A program made the position numbers and the translations under genes. The notes beneath the pieces were generated by a model that was given only the letters and a program-made list of their open reading frames with translations, ran no database searches and was not told the origin of the DNA. Positions 27,291 through 34,162 of a DNA stretch of 64,000 nucleotides are shown here, one piece after another. Numbering within the stretch: the stretch's first letter is position 1; each line of letters opens with the position of its first letter. Source of the DNA: Alphaproteobacteria bacterium (GTDB lineage Bacteria > Myxococcota_A > UBA796 > GCA-2862545); the NCBI GenBank assembly GCA_020632875.1, contig JACKET010000007.1, positions 310,001 to 374,000 of the forward strand, written 5' to 3'.

Positions 27291-28292
27291 ATGAACCGCG
27301 CCCTCGCGCTCGCCGTGTTCCTCGCGGCCTGCACCCCCGAGAACGACCCCGAATCCGAGGTCATCCTCGCCGTGAAGGACGTCGTCGCCACCGACCTCGC
27401 CGAGCTCGCCACCGCGAGCCACGCGCTGCACGATGCAGCCCCCGTCCCGGATGCCGATGGCTGGCAGGGCGGCGCCGAGCTCGACGCGAGCAAAGCCGCG
27501 TGGAAGGACGCCCGCAACGCCTACGAGCGCATCGAGGGCGCCATCGCGGTGCTGTTCCCCGACCTCGACGCGTCGACCGACGAGCGGTACGACGGGTTCA
27601 TCGCCGAAGCGCCCGACACGTACCTGTTCGACGACGAGGGCGTGACCGGGGTCCACGCGATCGAGCGCATCCTGTGGTCCGACGTGCAGCCCGCGTACGT
27701 CGTCGAATTCGAATCCGGTCTGTCCGGGTACGTGCCGGCCGCGTTCCCCGCGAACGAGCAGGAGGCGACGGACTACCGCGAGCTCCTCGTCGGGCGGCTC
27801 GAGACGGACATCGCCACGATGGAGGCGGACTTCGAGCCGCTCGCGCTCGATGCCGCAGCCGCGTACGAAGGCGTCGTCGGCTCGATGGCCGAGCAGGTCG
27901 AGAAGGTCGGCCTCGCGGCGACCGGCGAGGCCGAGTCCCGCTACGCCCAGCACACGCTCGCCGACATGCGCGCGAACCTCGACGGCGGGCTCGCGATCTA
28001 CGCGGCCTTCTCGCCCTGGGTGGCCTCGATGGACGGTGGCGAGACGATCGACGGCGAGGTCCGCGACGGCTTCGCGCGCGTGGCCGCGGCGTACGACGCG
28101 CTGCCGGGTGACGCGTTGCCCGCGGTCCCCGCGACGTGGAACCCGGACGCACCGAGCGCAGCCGACCTCGCCACGCCGTACGGCGAGCTGTGGTCGCTCC
28201 TGGCGTCCGAGACCGACCCCGACGCGCAGGGGTCGCTCGTCGAGCGCATGGTGCAGGCCGCGAAGACCGTCGGCATCGAGATCGTGCCGTGA
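27291..28292 (+). CDS. imelysin-like (EfeO/M75) iron-binding lipoprotein
   Basis: 333 residues with a signal and lipobox (FLAAC, Cys about 12). The imelysin hallmark GxHxxE is present as GVHAIERILW (His122, Glu125), as is the helical bundle with R-Y-A-Q-H near residue 220. Imelysins/EfeO proteins bind iron in the periplasm and pass it to membrane permeases; earlier protease claims are doubtful. No EfeU-type permease is visible here. The gene lies 16 bp after the DUF1111 gene and overlaps the next gene by 4 bp. Confidence 0.85.
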   Translation: MNRALALAVFLAACTPENDPESEVILAVKDVVATDLAELATASHALHDAAPVPDADGWQGGAELDASKAAWKDARNAYERIEGAIAVLFPDLDASTDERYDGFIAEAPDTYLFDDEGVTGVHAIERILWSDVQPAYVVEFESGLSGYVPAAFPANEQEATDYRELLVGRLETDIATMEADFEPLALDAAAAYEGVVGSMAEQVEKVGLAATGEAESRYAQHTLADMRANLDGGLAIYAAFSPWVASMDGGETIDGEVRDGFARVAAAYDALPGDALPAVPATWNPDAPSAADLATPYGELWSLLASETDPDAQGSLVERMVQAAKTVGIEIVP

Positions 28293-28816
28293 GAGTCGCG
28301 CCGCTCGCTGCGCTCGTCGTGTTGGGATGCCAGGGCCTGCCCCCGTGCGAGGGGGACGAGTTCATCGCGTTCCAGGCGGACTTCGAGCGCTACGAGAGCT
28401 GGCGGCGCTTCGAGATCGACCCGCCCGACCCCCGCCTCGGCGAAGGGCGGCGGGTCGTGTACATCAACGCGGTTCCGCCGAAGGGCAGCACGTCGTTCCC
28501 GCAGTGCACGATGATCGTGAAGCAGGGCCAGAGCGGCGACGACCCGACGGCCTGGCTCATGGTCGGCATGGCGAAGCGCGGCGGTACCTACAACGCCGAC
28601 GGCGCGGCGGGCTGGGAGTGGTTCGATCTCGACCTCTCGGAGGACGGGGTCCCGCTGATCGACTGGCGCGGGCCCACGCCGCCGGAGGGCCGCGGCTACG
28701 AGTGTGCGCTCGGCGAGGACGAGCCCGGCGCGGAGGGAGTCGGGGACTGCAACACCTGTCACGCTGCGGGGGTCGCGAACGACTTCGTCCTGTCCGGCCC
28801 GCTGAGGCTCCAGTGA
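28289..28816 (+). CDS. cytochrome P460-like mono-heme lipoprotein
   Basis: 175 residues from GTG 28289 (GTGA overlap). The lipobox is VVLGC (Cys about 14). A single heme c site CNTCH (Cys154-His158) lies near the C-terminus, followed by A-x-x-x-D-F-V, and a beta-rich middle (YESWRRF, TAWLMVGMAKRGG) precedes it, as in cytochrome P460/cytochrome c' beta proteins. Those bind NO or oxidise hydroxylamine, but the P460 cross-linking Lys cannot be identified here. As part of the Fur-box operon it probably works with the di-heme protein in iron-linked redox chemistry. Confidence 0.65.
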   Translation: MRVAPLAALVVLGCQGLPPCEGDEFIAFQADFERYESWRRFEIDPPDPRLGEGRRVVYINAVPPKGSTSFPQCTMIVKQGQSGDDPTAWLMVGMAKRGGTYNADGAAGWEWFDLDLSEDGVPLIDWRGPTPPEGRGYECALGEDEPGAEGVGDCNTCHAAGVANDFVLSGPLRLQ

Positions 28817-29133
28817 GCCCGGAGTCCGTGGGGCTGCTGGTCGCCGAGATCGGCGGAGACGCCGTGCGGGCGGTGCTGGGCCCCGGTCCTGTAGGCGCCG
28901 GCCGCCTGGAGCGGTTGCTCGACACCGCGTTCGGACCCGACGTCGCGGGGCCGATCGACGCGCACGTCGTGGAGCTGCGCGATGCGCGGGACGCACGCGA
29001 CTCCCGCCGTGTCGCGAGGCTGCTGTGGACGGCCGCGCGGCGGGAGGGGCTCGCGTGGCGGCGGTTCGAACGGCGCGCTTCTGCTGCGTTGCGGGAGGTT
29101 TGGGAGGCGTCGGAGCTGATGGCCGCGAAGTGA
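28813..29133 (+). CDS. hypothetical protein, last gene of the Fur-box operon
   Basis: 106 residues from GTG 28813, overlapping the P460-like gene by 4 bp. The protein is helical and charged, with no signal peptide, no Cys and no recognisable domain; it is rich in Arg and Ala (RLLWTAARREGLAWRRFERR, about 72-91). It looks cytoplasmic, unlike the three exported proteins before it. Tight coupling argues it is real. It converges on modC across repeat element C. Confidence 0.55.
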   Translation: MSPESVGLLVAEIGGDAVRAVLGPGPVGAGRLERLLDTAFGPDVAGPIDAHVVELRDARDARDSRRVARLLWTAARREGLAWRRFERRASAALREVWEASELMAAK

Positions 29134-29238
29134 CCAACCCTCGGCGACGGACAGGGCGACCGCGCCGCCGAACAGGGTCGTGCGGTTCGGTCGCGTGGGA
29201 TCGGGCCGTCGTTCCCGACGGTCCGAGCGGGATCTGCC

Positions 29239-29828
29239 TCACGCAGATGACGCAGAAGGACGCAGATGACGCAGAAGGGAGCCGGATCGGGAGCCCGGGC
29301 CGAGTTTGTCCCCGGACGCCTCGATGGCCGGACGTCCCGATCGAGGTGGACTGGGAGCGTGTCGGCGGGTCCGCTCACCAGAGCAGCCCGAAACGGCAGG
29401 AGGAAGCGGATGACGGAGAAGGAACGTCGCGGCACGTCCGGAATCCGCGGCCGATCCGCGACGCCGCCGTCTCCCGACAGCCTCGGTCCGGGCAGGGAGC
29501 ATCGGGCCGGGAACGCATCCTGGCCCGAAGCATCGGGGGTTCAACGCATCCTCCGGGGAGGCAAAGGGGCGTCGACGCACGCTTTGGGGAGGCATCGGGC
29601 CCCGAACGCATCCATTTCGGGCTCTTCGACGCATGCAGGATGCGTTGAACCCGCGATGCCTCCGCCGAGGATGCGTTCCGGGGCCGATGCTTCTGACTAC
29701 GTGCGCCGTCTTCGAGCGGGAGCTGTGGCAGTCCAATCCCAGACGACGGCGCCCGGGGAAGCGAGGAAGTTCGACCCGTGATGGCGCGGTTTCTGCGTCA
29801 TCTGCGTCCTTCTGCGTCATCTGCGTGA
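29239..29828. repeat. repeat element C with inverted-repeat ends
   Basis: The element takes up most of the 772-bp gap between convergent genes. The arm at 29239-29278 (TCACGCAGATGACGCAGA and on) is mirrored at 29791-29828. Its left outward flank (CGAGCGGGATCTG) matches the outer flank of the arm at 56162-56198. Interior bases 29342-29396 match element B in inverted orientation. A five-copy 22-bp repeat array lies within (listed separately). Between 29829 and 29905 two tandem GGATCGAGCGCATCC units occur. No gene is seen. Confidence 0.85.
29499..29690. repeat. five-copy 22-bp repeat forming a large palindrome
   Basis: Copies at 29499-29520, 29530-29551 and 29592-29613 read forward (GCATCGGG, variable centre, AACGCATCC); copies at 29638-29659 and 29669-29690 are inverted. 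Copies 1 and 2, and copies 4 and 5, are each separated by 9 bp, so the outer and inner pairs can base-pair in register as one long cruciform or RNA hairpin. Confidence 0.85.
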
Positions 29829-29905
29829 TGCCGGGCGCCCGAGGATCGAGCGCATCCGGGGATCGAGCGCATCCGCGCCTCGATGGCAGCCGAGGATCGG
29901 GTGCC

Positions 29906-30595
29906 TCACACCGAGAGGAGCTCACGCAGGAACGGGTGAGCGGAGCCGCGCAGCTCCGCGAAGCTCCCGGACGCCGTGATCCGTCCGCCCTCGACGAGCG
30001 CGATGTGCGGTTCCCAGGCGAGGAGGTCGCGCACGTCGTGCGTCACGACGACCGCGAAGCGTGAAGCGTCGCGCAGGACGGGCGCCAGCAGGGCCCGGAT
30101 GCCCGGCCGCGACGCGATGTCGACGGACGACGTGGGCTCGTCGAGCAGCAGGATCCCGGGCTCCGTCGCCAGCGCCCTCGCGAGCGCCACGCGCTGCTGC
30201 TCGCCCCCCGAGAGCCCCCGCGCCGAGCGGGAGGCGAGTGACTCGGCGCCCACGTCGCGGAGGAGGGACCGGACACGCGCTTCGCGGGCGCCGCGGGGGA
30301 GGTGCGCGAGCCCGTACGCCACGTTCTCCGCCGCGGTGAGGTGCGGGAACAGCGCGCTGCCCTGCGGCAGGTAGCCGACCCCCCGCGCCTCCGGCGGAAG
30401 GGCGCCGAGCGCACGTCCGCGGACCTCCATCCGACCCTCGTGCGCCGCGGCTCCCGCGAGGAGGCGGAGGAGGGTCGTCTTGCCCGCGCCGTTCGGCCCG
30501 ACCAGCGCGACGGGACCGCGCTCCACCCGCAGCTGCACGTCGAGCGCGAAGCCTGCGAGACGCACGCGGACGTCGAGGTCCAGATCAGGCTTCAC
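29906..30595 (-). CDS. modC: molybdate ABC transporter ATP-binding protein
   Basis: 229 residues from GTG 30595, overlapping the modB end by 11 bp. Walker A is GPNGAGKTT, the signature LSGGEQQR, Walker B ILLLDEP and the switch His in VVTHD. The usual C-terminal molybdenum-binding (MOP) domain of ModC is missing, so the protein is only the ATPase half of the usual length. It energises molybdate uptake with ModA and ModB at the inner membrane. Confidence 0.85.
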   Translation of the reverse strand: MKPDLDLDVRVRLAGFALDVQLRVERGPVALVGPNGAGKTTLLRLLAGAAAHEGRMEVRGRALGALPPEARGVGYLPQGSALFPHLTAAENVAYGLAHLPRGAREARVRSLLRDVGAESLASRSARGLSGGEQQRVALARALATEPGILLLDEPTSSVDIASRPGIRALLAPVLRDASRFAVVVTHDVRDLLAWEPHIALVEGGRITASGSFAELRGSAHPFLRELLSV

Positions 30596-31352
30596 GCCAC
30601 GTCCCCGCCCCGGCGGCCGTCAGGGCGCCGAGCACGGCGACCGCCAGCACGACCAGCACGACCGCGATGGCCCGCGCTTCACCCATGTCGTGCTCGAACG
30701 CCTGGTAGATCGCGAGCGGCAGCGTCTGCGTGCGGCCCTCGAGGTTCCCGGCGAACAGCAGCGTTGCGCCGAACTCCCCGAGCGCGCGTGCCCACCCGAG
30801 GCCCGCGGCAGCCACGAGGCCCGGCGCGGCGCACGGCAGCGCGATGGTCGCCCAGGCCCGCGACGGGCCGGCGCCGAGGGTGCGGGCGACCAGCAGCAGG
30901 TCGTCGTCCACCGCGCGGAACGCGGTCGCGGCGGTCAGCACGTAGAGCGGCGCGCCCACGAGGACCTGCGTGAGGACCACGGCCGTCGCGGTGAACGGCA
31001 GCGAGACCCCTCCGAGCGCGAGGAGAGGGCCGAAGAGCCCGTGCCGGCCGAAGGTCTCGAGCAACGCGATGCCGAGCACCGCCGGCGGCAGGACGACCGG
31101 CAGCTCGAACGCCAGGCGCGCCGCGCGTCCCGTCGCGCCCCGCGCGCGCGACAGGGCCCATGCGGCCGGTGTCCCGACGAGGATCACGATCAGTAGCGCG
31201 ACCAGCGACGTCGACAGCGACAGGCCGATCGCGGCCCGGGTCGACGGGCGCCCCAGGGCCTCGGCGATCTCGCCGGGCGAGGTCCCCGCGACGAGGCCCG
31301 CGAGGGGCAGGAACAGCACGCCGAGGCACAGGACGAACGGGAGATGCCTCAT
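30585..31352 (-). CDS. modB: molybdate ABC transporter permease
   Basis: 255 residues, ATG overlapping the modA stop (ATGA). Five to six membrane segments are visible. The transporter loop motif WARALGEFGATLLFAGN (about residues 190-206) is the EAA signature typical of molybdate and sulfate permeases. It carries oxyanions across the inner membrane. The Mo supply is relevant to the molybdenum hydroxylase encoded at 58707-62398. Confidence 0.9.
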   Translation of the reverse strand: MRHLPFVLCLGVLFLPLAGLVAGTSPGEIAEALGRPSTRAAIGLSLSTSLVALLIVILVGTPAAWALSRARGATGRAARLAFELPVVLPPAVLGIALLETFGRHGLFGPLLALGGVSLPFTATAVVLTQVLVGAPLYVLTAATAFRAVDDDLLLVARTLGAGPSRAWATIALPCAAPGLVAAAGLGWARALGEFGATLLFAGNLEGRTQTLPLAIYQAFEHDMGEARAIAVVLVVLAVAVLGALTAAGAGTWREA

Positions 31353-32077
31353 TCCCCGCCCAGAAAGCCCCGCGCGGCGAGGAGGCGCTGGCCCTCGGGG
31401 CCCTCGACGAACGCCAGCCACCGCGCGGCGAGCTCGGGCTGCGGGGAATCCGTGAGGCGCGCGTGGTGGTACCGGATCGACGGCGCGAGGTCGGCAGGCA
31501 CCGGAGAGCCCACGACACCGGGCACCGCCGCGGCATCCGTCGCGTAGACCACCGCGGCATCGGCCTCGCCGGCCGCGACCTTCGCGAGGACCAGGCGCAC
31601 GTTGCCCTCGCGGGACACCACCGCCCGCTCGACCGCATCGCGCCACGGGTCGCCGTAGCGTGCGGTGGCCGCGTCGAGCAGCGCGATCGTGTAGCGGCCG
31701 ACGGGCACCTCGGGGACGCCGACCACGAGCGAGCCGGCGTGGGGCAGGGAGGCGATGGCGACGGGCTCGTGGCCCTCGCGGACGGCGACGACGAGCGCGT
31801 TGCCCGCGAATGCGCGCGGCTCCCCGACGCGCCCCTCGGCCTGGAGGCCCGACAGGTGCTCGAGATCGGCGGATGCGAAGACGTCGGCGGGCAGGCCGTG
31901 ATGGATCTGGGTCGCGAGGGTCTGGCTGCCCGCGAACGAGAGCTGGACGTCGACGCCCGGATTCTGCGCCTCGAAGGCCTGCTCGAGATCGCCGAAGGCC
32001 TCGGTCAGCGACGACGCCGCGACCACGACGACGGGCGTGGGACCGCGCGAGCAGCCCAGCACGAGCAGCGCGATCAC
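31349..32077 (-). CDS. modA: molybdate-binding lipoprotein
   Basis: 242 residues from GTG 32077. A short lipobox signal (LLVLGC, Cys about 9) replaces the longer Sec signal of free ModA. The type II periplasmic-binding fold is evident: AASSLTEAF (oxyanion-binding Ser), FAGSQTLATQI, PADVFASAD and AGEADAAVVYATD. It binds molybdate or tungstate outside the inner membrane and delivers it to ModB. The start overlaps the regulator stop by 4 bp. Confidence 0.92.
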   Translation of the reverse strand: MIALLVLGCSRGPTPVVVVAASSLTEAFGDLEQAFEAQNPGVDVQLSFAGSQTLATQIHHGLPADVFASADLEHLSGLQAEGRVGEPRAFAGNALVVAVREGHEPVAIASLPHAGSLVVGVPEVPVGRYTIALLDAATARYGDPWRDAVERAVVSREGNVRLVLAKVAAGEADAAVVYATDAAAVPGVVGSPVPADLAPSIRYHHARLTDSPQPELAARWLAFVEGPEGQRLLAARGFLGGE

Positions 32078-33105
32078 GCGGCCACCCGGCGCCGGGACCC
32101 GGCGAGCGTGAGGTCGTACGGGCCCATGCCGCGGATCTCCCGTGCGAACGGGGCCCCCGCGAGTGTGTCGAGCAGCGCTGCGACCCCGGGGAGGTCGAGG
32201 TGCTCGGTGCGCACGAACAGCTCGAACCGCTCTTCGGAGAGCGGGAGGAAGGGGAGTCCGAACGCCTGCGCGACGGGCTCGATGACCACTGCAGCGTCGG
32301 CGGCCCCGAGCAGGACGGCGCGCGCCGCGTCGTCGTGCGTCTCGACCAGCGGACCGCGCGCCGGAGGAGCGCCCGCCGCACCGAGCGCCCGGTCGAGGAC
32401 GCGCGATGCGCCGGAGCCCGCCGGGCGTCGCGCGATGCGGAGCGAAGGTGCGGAGAGCCCCGCCAGGTCGAGTGGATCGTGGGGTGCCGAGACCAGACCC
32501 TCACGCCACACATGAAGGGTCACGACCTCGATCTCGCCCGCCAGGCGCTCGCGGAGGAGGGCGTCGTGCACGGCCGGCGCGTCGTGGTCGGCGAGGTGCA
32601 TGCCCGCGACGTGCACCCGCCCCGACGCGAGCCAGTCGAGGGCCGTGGTGCTGCCCGCGTGCAGCCAGGTCGCCCGGGAGCGCCCGGCGAGGACCCCGAG
32701 GGCCGGCGCACAGCCCGCGACGAGCGTGGCACCCCCCAGGATCGCCGGATCCACGAGCAGCTCGATGCCGCCTTCCGCATCGACGAGCGCGTCGGCCGGG
32801 CGCGGCACCGTGGGCCCCAGCGGATGCGCGACCCAGCGTCCGGAGACCTCGCCGAGCACGACCCGGGAGCCCGCGAGCTCGGGGAACCGTTGCTCCATCG
32901 GGCCCGACGCGAGCCGGAACAGGTCCTCCACGCGGCAGCCCAGGGCGCCCGCGAGCTTCAGCGCCAGCGGGGTGGAGGGGGCCGACCGACCCGCCTCGAT
33001 GGCGGTGAGCGCCTGGCGCGAGACGTCGACCTGCGCGGCGAGCGCGGTGAGGGAGATCCCCGCTTCGCGGCGGCGGTCCGCGAGATGGCACACCCAGTCC
33101 GACAT
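32074..33105 (-). CDS. XRE-type regulator with substrate-binding-like domain
   Basis: 343 residues from ATG 33105. The N-terminus is an XRE/Cro helix-turn-helix (SLTALAAQVDVSRQALTAIE, about residues 18-37). Residues about 120-330 resemble a periplasmic-binding-protein fold of the molybdate type (COG1910-like), here used as a cytoplasmic sensor. Position as first gene before modABC, overlapping by 4 bp, makes it the probable molybdate-responsive controller, taking the place of ModE. Whether it represses or activates is not shown. Confidence 0.82.
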   Translation of the reverse strand: MSDWVCHLADRRREAGISLTALAAQVDVSRQALTAIEAGRSAPSTPLALKLAGALGCRVEDLFRLASGPMEQRFPELAGSRVVLGEVSGRWVAHPLGPTVPRPADALVDAEGGIELLVDPAILGGATLVAGCAPALGVLAGRSRATWLHAGSTTALDWLASGRVHVAGMHLADHDAPAVHDALLRERLAGEIEVVTLHVWREGLVSAPHDPLDLAGLSAPSLRIARRPAGSGASRVLDRALGAAGAPPARGPLVETHDDAARAVLLGAADAAVVIEPVAQAFGLPFLPLSEERFELFVRTEHLDLPGVAALLDTLAGAPFAREIRGMGPYDLTLAGSRRRVAA

Positions 33106-33112
33106 GGCGCCA

Positions 33113-33141
33113 ACCGTAAAGCGGGCATGTCGTTCCGTCAA
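33113..33141 (-). promoter_or_regulatory. putative promoter of the mod operon
   Basis: On the minus strand TTGACG (33141-33136) and TACGGT (33118-33113) are 17 bp apart. The -10 box ends only 8 bp before the ATG at 33105, so transcription would start at or next to the start codon, giving a leaderless or nearly leaderless mRNA. No ribosome site precedes the ATG, which agrees. Confidence 0.45.
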
Positions 33142-33213
33142 GTCGGGATGGCGGTCGGAGCGCGCGGTAACCACCGCCCGCGCCCCAGCGTATCCCCACG
33201 CGTTGGAGGCTCC

Positions 33214-34155
33214 ATGATCCGCGCTGCGCTCGTCACCCTGCTCGCCGGCTGCTCCACCGTGTCCGCCAGCGGGCCCTCGTCCGAGGCTCCGCCAGGCAGC
33301 TTCGCGGAGCCGGTCGAGGAGCTCGGCAGCGTCCACTGGCCGCGCGGCCTCGACGAGGCCCTCGCGCGGTCCGCGAAGAGCGGGCGCCCCGTGCTCGTGC
33401 TGTTCGACGAGGTGCCGGGCTGCTCGACGGTGAAGGGCTTCGGGAACGGCGCCCTGACGCACCCGCTGCTCGCAGAGGCCGTCGAGACGCTGTTCGAGCC
33501 GGTGGTCGTCTACAACAACACGCCCGACGACGCGAAGCTCTGCGAGCGATTCGGCGAGCCCCGGTGGAACAACCCGGTCGTGCGCTACCTCGACCAAGAC
33601 GGCCGCGACGTGGGCACGCGGTTCGACGGGCCCTACAGCGAGGCCGCATTCGCGCGGAGCCTCGTCGGCACGCTCGGCTCCGACGCGCCTCGGTGGCTCG
33701 CGCTGGTCGCCGAGGAGCTCGATGCGGCCGAGCGCGTCGAGACCGCCACGTACAGCATGGCGTGCTTCTGGTCGGGCGAGGCCCACCTCGGGTCGGCGCC
33801 GGGTGTCGTGAGCACCCGCACCGGCTGGCAGGGTGGACGAGAGGTCGTGGAGGTCGCATACGACCCGGAGGTGACGAACGCGAGCGCCCTCACGCGCCAC
33901 GCTGCGGACGGTGGCGCGCGCCCCGCGTCGTCTGGACGGCTCTCTCCGACGCCCGACGACGACCGCTACCGGCTGCGGCACACGGCGTGGGCCTCCGTGC
34001 CGATGACCGCCGCACAGGCGACGCGCGCGAACGCCGTGCTCTCCGACGGTGGCGACCCGTCGTCGCTGTTCTCGCCGCGCCAGCGGGCCCTCGCGGGCCG
34101 CAAGCAGGCCGCGAACCTCGGGTCGGGCGACATCCGGGCCGCGTTCGCTCCCTGA
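33214..34155 (+). CDS. thioredoxin-like / MsrA-like fusion lipoprotein
   Basis: 313 residues from ATG 33214; TTGGAGG is 8 bp upstream. A signal with lipobox LLAGC (Cys about 13) is followed by a thioredoxin-like part with a single active-site-type Cys70 in EVPGCST (about 45-170), then a region like peptide methionine-sulfoxide reductase A with Cys184 in SMACFWSGEAHLG and GWQGGREVVEVAYDP. The MsrA part lacks some family residues (ACFWS for GCFWG). The VPG-Cys motif resembles VPGU-type selenoproteins with Cys in place of Sec. A repair or redox role in the envelope is inferred. Confidence 0.65.
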   Translation: MIRAALVTLLAGCSTVSASGPSSEAPPGSFAEPVEELGSVHWPRGLDEALARSAKSGRPVLVLFDEVPGCSTVKGFGNGALTHPLLAEAVETLFEPVVVYNNTPDDAKLCERFGEPRWNNPVVRYLDQDGRDVGTRFDGPYSEAAFARSLVGTLGSDAPRWLALVAEELDAAERVETATYSMACFWSGEAHLGSAPGVVSTRTGWQGGREVVEVAYDPEVTNASALTRHAADGGARPASSGRLSPTPDDDRYRLRHTAWASVPMTAAQATRANAVLSDGGDPSSLFSPRQRALAGRKQAANLGSGDIRAAFAP

Positions 34156-34162
34156 GGCCCGT

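Noticed and set aside
29499..29690. CRISPR array of 22-bp repeats
   Set aside because: Repeats occur in both orientations, spacers are 9 to 40 bp and not uniform, and there are no cas genes.
33361..33440. Selenocysteine in the VPG motif of the thioredoxin-like protein
   Set aside because: The codon at residue 70 is TGC, so it is Cys; no in-frame TGA or selenocysteine element is present.
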